Shown here piece by piece: positions 52,462-61,540 of a DNA stretch of 64,000 bases. The position numbers and the translations under genes were made by a program. The first letter of the stretch is position 1, and every line of letters starts with the position of its first letter. The stretch is taken from NCBI GenBank assembly GCA_025355645.1, contig JANXZG010000003.1, positions 1 to 64,000 of the forward strand, written 5' to 3'. This DNA comes from Gammaproteobacteria bacterium (GTDB lineage: Bacteria > Pseudomonadota > Gammaproteobacteria > Steroidobacterales > Steroidobacteraceae). The notes beneath the pieces were generated by a model that searched no databases, was not told the origin of the DNA, and saw only the letters and a list, made by a program, of their open reading frames with translations.

Positions 52462-53486
52462 GAATATCGACTATCAATCGCCGCCAATTCACGCAGGGCC
52501 TATGTGCCGGCGCCGGTGCCATCCTCGCGCCGCGCGTGCGGGCCGATGCGCCGGCACTGCGCGTGAACCTTGGCACGCTGGCGCCACGCGGCTCGAGCTA
52601 TTTTCAGGGCCTGCAGGCGATGGGGGACCAATGGCGCGCGCAGGGCGTGCGGCTGGTTATTTACCCGGACGGCACCCAGGGAAGCGAGGCGGACATGGTG
52701 CGCCTGATGCGTGTCGGCACGCTGCAGGCTGGCCTGCTGACGGCTACAGGGCTTGCTGAAATAGACCCTGCCGTGAATGTGCTGCAGGCCTACCCCTTGT
52801 TGTTTCGCGATTTCGACGAGTTCAGCTATGTCCTGCAGCATATGCAGCCGATGCTGAACAGCCGGCTGGAAAAGCAGGGCTTCGTACCGCTTTTTTGGGG
52901 AGACGCGGGGTGGCTGCGCTACTTTTTCAAGGAGCGAGTCGCAACAGTTGCGCAATTTCGCCAGGCCAAGGTGTTCCTGTGGTCTGTCGCCACCGAACAG
53001 CAGCGCATCATGCGCGAAATGGGTTGGAATCCAGTGCCCCTGGAAACAGCGGACATCTTGCAGGCGCTCGCGACCGGCCAGATAACCGGGGTCAGCGTCC
53101 CACCGATCGTCGCGCTGGTCAGTCAGTTTGAAAAGCGCGTGCCCTACATGGTGGACCTGAACTACGCACCGCTGGTCGGGGCCTGCGTCATGCGCCACGA
53201 GCTTTGGGACAAGTTGTCGCAAGCCCAGCGTGATGCGCTGGTACCGATCGCGCAGGCCACGGGCGCGGACATCGTGCGGCGTACGCACCTCGAGAGCGAC
53301 CAGGCGGTCGCCAAGATGCAATCACAAGGATTGACTGTTTATCCGCTGACTGCGGAACAGCGGCTAGCCTGGCAGTCCGAAGCCGATGCTTTCCAGGTTC
53401 GTGCCCGCGGTCGCGTCATTCCGGCAGACCTGCATGACCAGATTTTCCATCTGGTGGCGGAGTATCGTGCCGGCAAGCGCGCATGA
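52458..53486 (+). CDS. TRAP transporter substrate-binding protein (DctP/TatP type)
   Basis: 342 residues. A twin-arginine-type signal (INRRQFTQG) precedes the DctP fold. LRVNLGTLAPRGSSYFQGLQ, TQGSEADMVRLMRVGTLQAG and VFLWSVATEQQRIMREMGWNPVPL are family features; the usual conserved Arg that binds a carboxylate is not obvious to me at the expected place, so the ligand may not be a simple carboxylate. TTG 52458 overlaps the tatT stop. Confidence 0.85.
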   Translation: MRISTINRRQFTQGLCAGAGAILAPRVRADAPALRVNLGTLAPRGSSYFQGLQAMGDQWRAQGVRLVIYPDGTQGSEADMVRLMRVGTLQAGLLTATGLAEIDPAVNVLQAYPLLFRDFDEFSYVLQHMQPMLNSRLEKQGFVPLFWGDAGWLRYFFKERVATVAQFRQAKVFLWSVATEQQRIMREMGWNPVPLETADILQALATGQITGVSVPPIVALVSQFEKRVPYMVDLNYAPLVGACVMRHELWDKLSQAQRDALVPIAQATGADIVRRTHLESDQAVAKMQSQGLTVYPLTAEQRLAWQSEADAFQVRARGRVIPADLHDQIFHLVAEYRAGKRA

Positions 53487-55375
53487 CAGCAGGTGATGCC
53501 ACCCATCTGCCTGCGACCGTAGCGACGCCCGAGGTCAGCGCGCAACGTTGCGGCGCTGAGCACTGGCTGATCGCACTGGTGATCTTCGCGATGCTGGCGC
53601 TGCCGCTCGCGGATCGCGCGCTGGCGCTGTTTGGCTCTGCCTTTGCGCGCAGCACTACGCTGGTCACGCACCTGACTCTGCTGGTCGCGCTGCTGGGCGG
53701 GCTACTGGCAGCGCGGTCGCGCCGGCTAATCGCCACGCCGATCGTGCTCGACCGGTTACCGCCCGTGGCACGGGGCTGGGCCGGCGCATTCGGTCAGGGC
53801 ATTGCCGCGGCCATCGCGCTGCGGCTTGGCTACTCGGGCTGGCAGTTCGCGATCAGCGAGCGCCATGCGAGCGGTCACCTGCTGCCCGGCATCCCGTTGT
53901 GGTTTGTCGAGATGCTGATTCCGGCGGCATTCATCGGCATCGGCCTGCGCCTGATTGGCCGTGGCAACGCAACACCTGCGATGCGCGCCGCGGCTGCCGG
54001 GGTCGCGCTGGTCGCGCTGGTGCTGTTGGCGGCGTCGGGCCCGGGGATCGCGCTTCGCCTGGGGGGGACCATGGTGATCGTGGCGGCGCTGTTGTGTGGC
54101 GCGCCAATGTTCACGATCATCGGCGGCCTTGCGCTGGTGCTGATGAGTGCGGCAGGCCAGCCGACGGCGGCGATCGCGGTAAAATATTACTCACTCGCCA
54201 CGACGCCCGCCGTGCCGACGCTGCCGCTGTTCGCGTTCACAGGCTATCTGCTCGCCGAAAGCGGCGCGGCGCAGCGGCTGGTGGAGCTGTTTCGCGCGAT
54301 GTTCGGCAACATTCGCGGCGGCATGGGAATCGCGACCGTCCTGTCCTGCGCATTTTTCACCACCTTCACGGGCGCCTCGGGCGTGACGATCCTCGCACTG
54401 GGCGGATTGCTGATGCCGGTATTGGGCGCCGCGGGCTATCGTGAGCGGGACTCGCTCGGGTTGGTGACCGGGTCAGGCTCCCTCGGGCTGCTCTTTCCGC
54501 CCTGCCTGCCCGTTATCCTGTACTCGATCGTGGCGCTGCAGACGCTACAGGGCCTGGATCCTGACACGCTCGGCAGCTTCGACGTCAGCATCGAGGGCAT
54601 GTTTCGCGCCGCGCTGCTGCCGGGCCTGTTACTGGTGGTCCTGGTGTGCGCCTGGGGCATCTGGCGAGCGCCGCGAGCGCGCACGCCGCCGCCTCCATGG
54701 CGCTGGCAACCGTTGTGGAAAGCGGCCGTCGCAGCGAAATGGGAACTCGCCCTGCCGGTCGTCGCAGTGGGCGCGCTGTTCGGCGGCTGGGTTTCCTCGC
54801 CCGTGCAGGCGGCGGCCGTGACCGCGGCGTACGCACTGGTGGCAGAGGGCTTGATTCATCGAGACCGGCAGCTGCTGCGCAACCTGCCGCGGATCGCGGC
54901 TGAGTGCGGACTGTTGACTGGCGGAATCCTGCTGATTCTCGGTAGCGCAATGGGCCTGACGAATTTCCTCGTGACCGCCGAGGTTCCCGAGTCCCTGACA
55001 TCGTGGATGGGCGCGCACGTGCAATCACCGCTCGTGTTCCTGCTGGCGCTGAACGTCGTGCTGCTGATCGTCGGGTCGCTGATGGAGATTTATTCTGCGA
55101 TCGTCGTGGTCGTACCGCTGATCGTGCCGCTGGCGCTGCACTACGGCGTCGACCCGGTGCACCTTGGCGTGATTTTCCTGGCCAACCTGGAACTTGGCTT
55201 CCTGCATCCGCCGGTGGGCATCAACTTGTTCCTGTCCAGTTACCGCTTCGGCAAGCCAATCGGTGAAATCGTGATAGCAACGCTGCCAGTGATGCTGATT
55301 CTCGGCTTTGCGGTCATCCTGATCACCTATTGGCCAGGGCTGACGCACTGGCTGCCATCCCTGGTGCGGCCTTAA
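53483..55375 (+). CDS. fused TRAP transporter permease (DctQ-DctM)
   Basis: 630 residues. Residues about 25-175 make up a four-helix DctQ-like part; about 185-625 is DctM with LPLFAFTGYLLAESGAAQRL, TGASGVTILALGGLLMPVL, GSGSLGLLFPPCLPVILYS and HLGVIFLANLELGFLHPPVG. Such fusions occur with TatT-type systems. Uptake is driven by a sodium or proton gradient. Four-base overlap with tatP. Confidence 0.9.
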   Translation: MTAGDATHLPATVATPEVSAQRCGAEHWLIALVIFAMLALPLADRALALFGSAFARSTTLVTHLTLLVALLGGLLAARSRRLIATPIVLDRLPPVARGWAGAFGQGIAAAIALRLGYSGWQFAISERHASGHLLPGIPLWFVEMLIPAAFIGIGLRLIGRGNATPAMRAAAAGVALVALVLLAASGPGIALRLGGTMVIVAALLCGAPMFTIIGGLALVLMSAAGQPTAAIAVKYYSLATTPAVPTLPLFAFTGYLLAESGAAQRLVELFRAMFGNIRGGMGIATVLSCAFFTTFTGASGVTILALGGLLMPVLGAAGYRERDSLGLVTGSGSLGLLFPPCLPVILYSIVALQTLQGLDPDTLGSFDVSIEGMFRAALLPGLLLVVLVCAWGIWRAPRARTPPPPWRWQPLWKAAVAAKWELALPVVAVGALFGGWVSSPVQAAAVTAAYALVAEGLIHRDRQLLRNLPRIAAECGLLTGGILLILGSAMGLTNFLVTAEVPESLTSWMGAHVQSPLVFLLALNVVLLIVGSLMEIYSAIVVVVPLIVPLALHYGVDPVHLGVIFLANLELGFLHPPVGINLFLSSYRFGKPIGEIVIATLPVMLILGFAVILITYWPGLTHWLPSLVRP

Positions 55376-55381
55376 AAAGGC

Positions 55382-55405
55382 GGCACGCGCCTTTCGGCGC
55401 GTGCC
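55382..55405. terminator. hairpin terminator, best suited to the minus-strand lipoprotein gene
   Basis: A perfect 10-bp stem (GGCACGCGCC/GGCGCGTGCC, loop TTTC) lies between the convergent TRAP permease and lipoprotein genes. On the minus strand it is followed by GCCTTTTT; on the plus strand no T tract follows. It probably terminates the lipoprotein transcript and may slow the other. Confidence 0.75.
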
Positions 55406-55425
55406 GAAACGTGCTCCCGTGAGGG

Positions 55426-57393
55426 CTACATAGCCGGCATGGTCGTACCGGAATAGTACGTAAGCACGTAGGCCTTCAAACTCGTGTCGAGCAGCGGGAC
55501 AGCATAGACCTTGACCGGCGTTCCCACGTTTGCGAGCGCCTTGGTTAAGGTCATGAGGCCCGCCGCGGTCGTGATGTCGACCTGGCTGACAGTCACGATG
55601 CCATTGCTGCGATCGACCTGGTAGACCAGCGTCGCCGCGCCCGCTGCGGTTGAAACATCGACGGTTGCCGGCATGGTCCCGCCGGGAACTTTCAACGTGA
55701 ATGTGTTGCCGCTCGTCAATCCCGTCGCGACCGCTCCGATGGGCAACACCGAAGGCGTGACGATGCTCGCGTTGGTGGACCAGGCATTTGCTTTCGCAGG
55801 ATCGTTCCAGACGCTGAAGCTAATGCCGTGCGCTGCCACCGCGCCGACCGGGCCACCGAGGTTGATCGCGTCATTGGTGACGGTCACCCAATCGCTGACC
55901 GACAGGTCAAGCGCGGTCGGAAATGCAAAATACCACCACTTGAAACCGCTGATCGGATTGCCCGAGAGTGGGTCAATGCCATTCGCAGTTGTGGGCGAGA
56001 TATAGTCGATCGTGTAGCTGTAATCGTCGCCTGCCGTTTGGAAGTTATGTGTCAGCGTAAAGCCGGTAGTTGACGGCGCCGAGATGGTGCCGTCGTACTT
56101 GGCCGTCTCGATGTCGATCGAGTCTGCAACCAGCGGTGAAGCGAGCGGGTCCACAACCGTGGCGTGCACCTTGAAGCCGCGCACAAAGTTCTCGCTCGAC
56201 AGCAGCTCCGTGCCGGTTGCGATCGGCGTGCTGTCCGCCTGCGCGCTCTGCGGCGTGCGGAAGAAGAACTGCGTATTCGCGTTGACAGTCACTGGTATGC
56301 CCTGACCCAGCTCATTCTCGACCGTGACCACATTGTTGGTCGAATCCACGTGCAGCACATGCCCCTCAGGGCTTGCCCACACGGTGTTGAAGGCATTCGT
56401 CGCATTGCTGATCCAGATGCGGGTGGCCACCAGCGTGCCATCAGCCTGGTAACGGGCCGCAATGCGTACCTGCGTGCCCACGGGCGTGGTGGCTAGGTTT
56501 GCAAAGCTCATGATCGTCGTGCGCGTGTGAGCATCAAGGTCATATAGCAGGGTGCCGTTGGTCGTATCTGCCAGGACCTGCAGCGACTGGCCCGTCAGGA
56601 CCGGCGTTTCGGGACTCGCTGGCGGCTCGGTTGGAAATTCCTGGCTGATCGTCAGCGAGGTATTATCGGAAGAGACCGATGCCACCTCGCCATAGGCGTG
56701 GCGCAGCACCAATCTCGTGATGTCATACAATGGATTGCGCCGCACGGGACCGCTGAAATTGACGGCCCAGATGGTCGCGCCCTGCAGGGCCGGCGGGGTG
56801 TGCGCCATGATGAACGCCGGATGTCCCAGGTCGAATTCAACGTTTAGCTGGCTGGCCTTGCCTGGCGTGACCGTGAGCGGTTCGATGAAATTGATCGGCA
56901 CGGCTACCGTCAAGTTGGGAGCGCTTCCCTGCGCATGCTGTATTTGCATGCTGGTCGCTGGAATGACGGTCCCTGGCGCTGCCTGGAAGCCGCTCTGGGG
57001 ATCCGCGGCTGCCGTCAGGCTCACATCGCCGGGGTTCGCGCTCAGTGTCACGATCGCGCCGGTGAAGGTCAACGGTGCATCGGTGACGAGCTCCGTATTG
57101 CCGAGCACTTGCGACAAATTATCGAGATCAACGAGGTTCGTCACGGGCACCGGGTTCGGCGCCGTATAAATGGTCACATTGGCGCCGCCACCCTGTGGCA
57201 CGAGCGCAATCGACATAATCTTGACGCCGATCATCGCCCAGTCCTCGGTCGATGCATCGCTGACCAGCACAGCCATGTTGCTGCTCTGCTGCGGCGGCAT
57301 CGTGGCGGAGGTGCTGCCAGCACCGCCGCCGCATCCGGCGAGTATTGCAGCAATTGTGCCGGCCAATATCAGTCTGGACGTATTTGCATTCAT
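55426..57393 (-). CDS. large lipoprotein with DUF4382-like N-terminal domain
   Basis: 655 residues from ATG 57393 (AAGGAG upstream). Signal with lipobox ILAGC, then a Gly/Ser/Thr spacer and a DUF4382-like domain (SSNMAVLVSDASTEDWAMIGVKI, about 35-200). The rest is beta-rich, Thr/Ala/Val-rich repeats with segments such as GEVASVSSDNTSLTISQ and GHVLHVDSTNNVVTVENE that resemble DUF5666 units. Probably surface or periplasmic and structural; function unknown. It has a terminator right after the stop. Confidence 0.72.
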   Translation of the reverse strand: MNANTSRLILAGTIAAILAGCGGGAGSTSATMPPQQSSNMAVLVSDASTEDWAMIGVKIMSIALVPQGGGANVTIYTAPNPVPVTNLVDLDNLSQVLGNTELVTDAPLTFTGAIVTLSANPGDVSLTAAADPQSGFQAAPGTVIPATSMQIQHAQGSAPNLTVAVPINFIEPLTVTPGKASQLNVEFDLGHPAFIMAHTPPALQGATIWAVNFSGPVRRNPLYDITRLVLRHAYGEVASVSSDNTSLTISQEFPTEPPASPETPVLTGQSLQVLADTTNGTLLYDLDAHTRTTIMSFANLATTPVGTQVRIAARYQADGTLVATRIWISNATNAFNTVWASPEGHVLHVDSTNNVVTVENELGQGIPVTVNANTQFFFRTPQSAQADSTPIATGTELLSSENFVRGFKVHATVVDPLASPLVADSIDIETAKYDGTISAPSTTGFTLTHNFQTAGDDYSYTIDYISPTTANGIDPLSGNPISGFKWWYFAFPTALDLSVSDWVTVTNDAINLGGPVGAVAAHGISFSVWNDPAKANAWSTNASIVTPSVLPIGAVATGLTSGNTFTLKVPGGTMPATVDVSTAAGAATLVYQVDRSNGIVTVSQVDITTAAGLMTLTKALANVGTPVKVYAVPLLDTSLKAYVLTYYSGTTMPAM

Positions 57394-57599
57394 GCCATGT
57401 ACTCCTTGAAAGACGCGAATCTCGTCATATTTGCGCCGTTGCAGGGCTCTCTGGCCTCGCACTCGACTGAGAGCCATAACGGCGCGGCTCACCTCGCGTT
57501 GACAAATTGTTTCCTTTGCACAGTCGCGTATGAACGATGTTGCGTGCGAGGCGCGAGCGGGTGGCGCAAAATGGCGACAATGGACAGCTGGAAAGAGCG

Positions 57600-58868
57600 G
57601 TGCATAAACAAGAACAAACAGTGATCATCGGCGCGGGGCTCATTGGCCTTGCCACTGCGCACGCGCTGCTGGAACGAGGCGAGCGGGTTCGGGTGCTCGA
57701 GACGTTGATGCAGGTGGGCGGTGGCACGAGTTATGCAAATGGCGGGCTGCTCACGCCGTCGATGGCCGAGCCGTGGAATGCGCCTGGCGCCTGGCGCCAT
57801 TTCGCCGCGTCGATGACAGATGCGGCCGCGCCGATGAAGCTGCGGGGGCTCGCGCTGCCGGGTCTCGTTCGGTGGGGCTTTCGATTCTTGTGTCACTCGA
57901 CGCCGGCGCGCTACCGCAGTGCGACCCAGGCAAGTTTTCGCCTGGCGCGCGAGAGTGTGCGTCTGACCCGCAGCTGGCGCGAGCGCCTGAACCTTTCTTA
58001 CGACGGCCGCGCGAGCGGCTGCTTAAGCCTTTTTCGCACCGGCTCGTCCATGCATGAGCAACTGGCAACGTCGCGGCAACTGCAGGCGCTCGGTCTGCGC
58101 TTTACCCGGCTCGACAGCGCTGGGGTAGTCGCAATCGAGCCGATGCTGGCTGACATCGCGCGCGATATTGACGGTGCGATTTACTTTCCCGACGATGAGA
58201 TCGGCGATGCCCACGCGCTGTGCCACGCGCTCGGGCGCAGCATCATTTCCCGGGGTGGGCAGATCAGCACGAACGTCCATGCAAGCCGGATCAGCCTGCG
58301 CGAGGGACGTGTATGGGGCGTGGAGACAGACGGCGAACATCTGCCGGCGGCGCGAGTGATCGTCGCGGCGGGCGTGGGCTCGGTGCAGTTGCTGCAGGAT
58401 GCCGGCGTGCGGATCAGCGTCGCACCGGCCAAGGGCTATTCACTGACTGTGGATTTCGGCGGGCACTCGGCCCTACCCGCGTTGCCCGTCAGCGATCGCA
58501 TCCGGCATGTCGTTGCAACGCCACTCGGACAGCGCATGCGCATCGCAGGCACAGCTGAGTTCGCGGGCTGGGATCTGAGCATGCGTCCCGAGCGCATCTC
58601 CCCGCTCGCAGCCGCGTTTCGCGAACTCTACCCGCGACTCGCGCGCAAGGTCGATCCGGCACAAGGGCTGGCCTGGGCGGGCCTGCGCCCCGTGAGCGCC
58701 GACGGGTTGCCTTTCATTGGGCCGACACGCGTTGAGGGCCTCTACGTCAATGCGGGCCATGGAGCGCTCGGGTTTACGCTGGCGGCAGGCTCCGCCGTAT
58801 TACTTGCGGACCTGCTAAAAGGGGCACCGACCGCGCTGAATCCGGCCCCGTACTCGGCGCTGCGCTAG
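57600..58868 (+). CDS. dadA: D-amino acid dehydrogenase-like FAD oxidoreductase (DadA family)
   Basis: 422 residues from GTG 57600. The FAD-binding TVIIGAGLIGLATAHALLERG starts at about residue 8, as in DadA; further marks are TSYANGGLLTPSMAEPWNAPG, RHVVATPLGQRMRIAGTAEFAGWD and GLRPVSADGLPFIGPT, with GHGALGFTLAAGS at the C-terminus. It would deaminate D-amino acids and feed electrons to quinone. Starts up to 57537 are possible in frame; none has a good ribosome-binding site. Confidence 0.82.
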   Translation: MHKQEQTVIIGAGLIGLATAHALLERGERVRVLETLMQVGGGTSYANGGLLTPSMAEPWNAPGAWRHFAASMTDAAAPMKLRGLALPGLVRWGFRFLCHSTPARYRSATQASFRLARESVRLTRSWRERLNLSYDGRASGCLSLFRTGSSMHEQLATSRQLQALGLRFTRLDSAGVVAIEPMLADIARDIDGAIYFPDDEIGDAHALCHALGRSIISRGGQISTNVHASRISLREGRVWGVETDGEHLPAARVIVAAGVGSVQLLQDAGVRISVAPAKGYSLTVDFGGHSALPALPVSDRIRHVVATPLGQRMRIAGTAEFAGWDLSMRPERISPLAAAFRELYPRLARKVDPAQGLAWAGLRPVSADGLPFIGPTRVEGLYVNAGHGALGFTLAAGSAVLLADLLKGAPTALNPAPYSALR

Positions 58869-58886
58869 CCCCCGGCTGAATCACGG

Positions 58887-59504
58887 TCAGCGAGGCGGGC
58901 GCGTCGCCAGCATCGAATCGCGCGCGCCGAATTCTTCAAACCATGCTGCGGCCGCGGGATATTTCCCGCGCCATCCGAGTGATTCCATGCGCAGGTCCAG
59001 ATAGCCCAGCGAGCAGCCAATCGAGATCGTACCGATGTCGATGCGTTCCTTGAACCCAGTCGCGCGCCGCTCGATCTCGGCAAGGCCCGAGGACACTTTT
59101 TCCGTCTGACCGTCAATCCACTGCCGCCAGCGCAGCTGCTCGGGCCGTGCAGCGGTCTCGTAGCGCACCAGCACGGCGGCATCCAGCATGCCATCGGCAA
59201 GGGACTGTTCGACCAGTACCAGGAAGCGCGCGGGACCCGCGACGGGAAGTAATTGTCCCCGGCCGAGCTCATTCAGGTACTCGCACACCACGCGGCTGTC
59301 ATAAAGAATCGCCCCATCATCGGTGATCAGCGTCGGGATCTTGCCAAGTGGATTGCGCGCGACCACGGTCTGGTCGCGATTGACCGGATGGGGCGCGGAG
59401 GGCACGAGTTCAATGCGCTCACGCAGCCCGAGCTCGTGCGCGGCCACAAGGCACTTGCGCACGTAGGGAGAGGTCGCTGAGTAAAATATCTTCATAACAC
59501 CCAT
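58887..59504 (-). CDS. glutathione S-transferase
   Basis: 205 residues. N-terminal thioredoxin-fold domain with MKIFYSATSPYVRKCLVAAHE, NPLGKIPTLITDDGAILYDS (cis-Pro and Glu/Asp-Ser glutathione site), then the helical C-terminal domain. SPYVRK and DSRVVCEYL are typical of the beta/zeta-like bacterial GSTs. It may conjugate or reduce electrophiles; glutathione would come from gshB in this window. ATG 59495 is an alternative start three codons in. Divergent from slyX. Confidence 0.88.
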   Translation of the reverse strand: MGVMKIFYSATSPYVRKCLVAAHELGLRERIELVPSAPHPVNRDQTVVARNPLGKIPTLITDDGAILYDSRVVCEYLNELGRGQLLPVAGPARFLVLVEQSLADGMLDAAVLVRYETAARPEQLRWRQWIDGQTEKVSSGLAEIERRATGFKERIDIGTISIGCSLGYLDLRMESLGWRGKYPAAAAWFEEFGARDSMLATRPPR

Positions 59505-59521
59505 GCTACGCTAGCGAAGTC

Positions 59522-59728
59522 ATGAATGATCCGACGCTCGAACAGATACAGACAAAAATTGCGTTCCTCGAGCGCGCCAACATTGAGCTTAGCGACCAGG
59601 TCTACCGCCAGCACCAGGAAATCGAGGCGATGCGGCGCCAGCTCGGCGAACTTGCCGACCGGCTGAACTCTGCATTGTCCGCAGCGCTGAGCCGCACTGC
59701 CGACGAAGAGCGCCCGCCGCACTACTGA
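59522..59728 (+). CDS. slyX: SlyX family coiled-coil protein
   Basis: 68 residues. One long coiled coil (about 5-50: IQTKIAFLERANIELSDQVY, then QHQEIEAMRRQL) and a short polar tail ending in PPHY, the SlyX signature. Function unknown; named after a gene beside slyD in E. coli. It converges on the DUF885 gene. Confidence 0.85.
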   Translation: MNDPTLEQIQTKIAFLERANIELSDQVYRQHQEIEAMRRQLGELADRLNSALSAALSRTADEERPPHY

Positions 59729-59758
59729 GAGGCCGGCGTTGGCGGAGCCTCGGCAGCA

Positions 59759-61540
59759 TCAGAAATTGGCGACGGCCCGCACCGCTGCCACCGGTTTGTC
59801 GAGGTCCGCCAGCAGCTCTGGCCCCAGAATCGCAAGCGGTGTCGAGCCATACGAGAGCAGCCGGTCGTGAAAATCGTGCAAGGATCCGTGCTCGCCGGCC
59901 TTCCGCAGGTAGCTCTCAAGCAGTTCCTCGATCTGCTGGCGTCCGACCGCATAAGCAATGTAATAGCCCGGGCTCGTGGCGATTGCGGCCGTGGCAGCCG
60001 CAGCAGCCTGCGGCGTGAAACTGGTCTCGCGCGCAAAATAATCCGCAGCTTGCTGCATGCTCCAATCGCCGCAGGCGAGCTTCACATCGACCATCACGCG
60101 CGCCGCGCGCACGCGCTCCCAGCGTGCCACATCGAGCCGCCCGTCAAGATGGTCGGCGAACAATCCCAGTCGCACAAACATTTCCTCGCCGTAGAACGCC
60201 CACCCCTCCTCGAAGACCGGGCTGTTCTGGATCTTGCGCACGAAGTCGGAGTGCCTCCGCGCGATTGATAGCTGCAGGAAATGTCCCGGCATTGCCTCAT
60301 GGGCGGCGGTACTCAGGATCCGGTCGCGGTCAAAATCCTGATTCATGTCCAGGTGTGCCGCGGCGTCTTCCAGCGAGACGGGCGGCGTGATGAAATAAAA
60401 ACCCGCGCTATCGGCGGAAAATAGCCGAGGCGGATCCATCGAAGCACCCGGGTAGACCGGCTGCAGGAACGCCGGCGTTTCCTGGACCTGAATCTGGCCG
60501 AGCCACGCCGGCACCGTGACGATGTCGTGCTGAATTACAAAGCGCTTCAGCTCGGCAATGCGCTCGCGGTAATAGGGGACCAGCGCCGCGCCGGCCGGAG
60601 CGAGCCCGCCACCACTTTGCGGACCGAACGGACGGTGTTCGTGCTGCGACACCGCGGTGAGCCAGGCCTCTTCGGTCCAGCCACGCGCCAACTGCAGATT
60701 GGCTATGCGCTGCAGGTCGTCCGATGAGTACGGCAGCAGTTGCTCATCGCGCAGCAGCCGCTCATAGGCCGGCCGTCCCATGGAGAAATTCTCCGGCCAA
60801 CTGGCGACATGCGCATCGATATAGGCCTTCGTGCTCGCGATCGCGGCGAGCGCTGCATCCCGTGCCTGCACGAATTTCTGCATCGGCTCGGAGCCCTCGC
60901 CGAAATGCGCCTTGGCCGCATCGGTAAGCGCGGTGTTGAAAAGCTCCGCCGCGCCCGCGAGCTCGTCGCTGCCAACGGTGCCGTACAGATGCCCAGGTTG
61001 CGTTGCCAGACGCTGCGAAGCCGCGATGAACGCCGGTCCCTTCGCCAGGCGACTGACGATGTCAGCCCAGGCCTGGTCGACCGTAGCCGCGGTGACGGAG
61101 TCGCGCCCCGCAATCGGAAGGAACTGAAGCTGCAGAAAAATGACGTTTACAAAGGTGTTGGCGCCGAGCGAGTAATCCTTGCGATCATGCTGATATATGC
61201 GCAATGTGTTCTGCTGCTGTGTCAATTGTGCATCGAGCAAGAGCACATCATCGCGGTCCACGAGCGACAGCGCGGCGCCACCCTTGCCGATTGTATGCAA
61301 GCGCTTTTGCCACTCGTCGAGCTGTGCGAGGTAAGCAGCGCGCTCCTTCTCCGAGGGCATCTCCAGATCGCCGTCGTATTTCGAGATGCCCCAGGCCGTG
61401 GCCTGCGAAGGAAGAAGCCTGGCGGTGGTGTAGGTAATATCCTCGGCCAGTTGCGTCAGCTGGGCATGTGCGGGAGTCGCCTGCTGCGCCTGCGCGCCGC
61501 CGGCGACCAGGATCATGCCAATAAGCAAAATTCTTTTCAT
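59759..61540 (-). CDS. DUF885 family protein, exported, putative metallopeptidase
   Basis: 593 residues with a signal peptide (about 1-18). The DUF885 metal motif TAAHEAMPGHFLQ is intact, and SPVFEEGWAFYGEEMFVRLG supplies the downstream Glu, a gluzincin-like pattern. YYIAYAVGRQQI is a family block. Members are widespread and uncharacterised, thought to be carboxypeptidase-like. The gene overlaps the upstream PLP decarboxylase gene by four bases (ATGA). Confidence 0.88.
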   Translation of the reverse strand: MKRILLIGMILVAGGAQAQQATPAHAQLTQLAEDITYTTARLLPSQATAWGISKYDGDLEMPSEKERAAYLAQLDEWQKRLHTIGKGGAALSLVDRDDVLLLDAQLTQQQNTLRIYQHDRKDYSLGANTFVNVIFLQLQFLPIAGRDSVTAATVDQAWADIVSRLAKGPAFIAASQRLATQPGHLYGTVGSDELAGAAELFNTALTDAAKAHFGEGSEPMQKFVQARDAALAAIASTKAYIDAHVASWPENFSMGRPAYERLLRDEQLLPYSSDDLQRIANLQLARGWTEEAWLTAVSQHEHRPFGPQSGGGLAPAGAALVPYYRERIAELKRFVIQHDIVTVPAWLGQIQVQETPAFLQPVYPGASMDPPRLFSADSAGFYFITPPVSLEDAAAHLDMNQDFDRDRILSTAAHEAMPGHFLQLSIARRHSDFVRKIQNSPVFEEGWAFYGEEMFVRLGLFADHLDGRLDVARWERVRAARVMVDVKLACGDWSMQQAADYFARETSFTPQAAAAATAAIATSPGYYIAYAVGRQQIEELLESYLRKAGEHGSLHDFHDRLLSYGSTPLAILGPELLADLDKPVAAVRAVANF

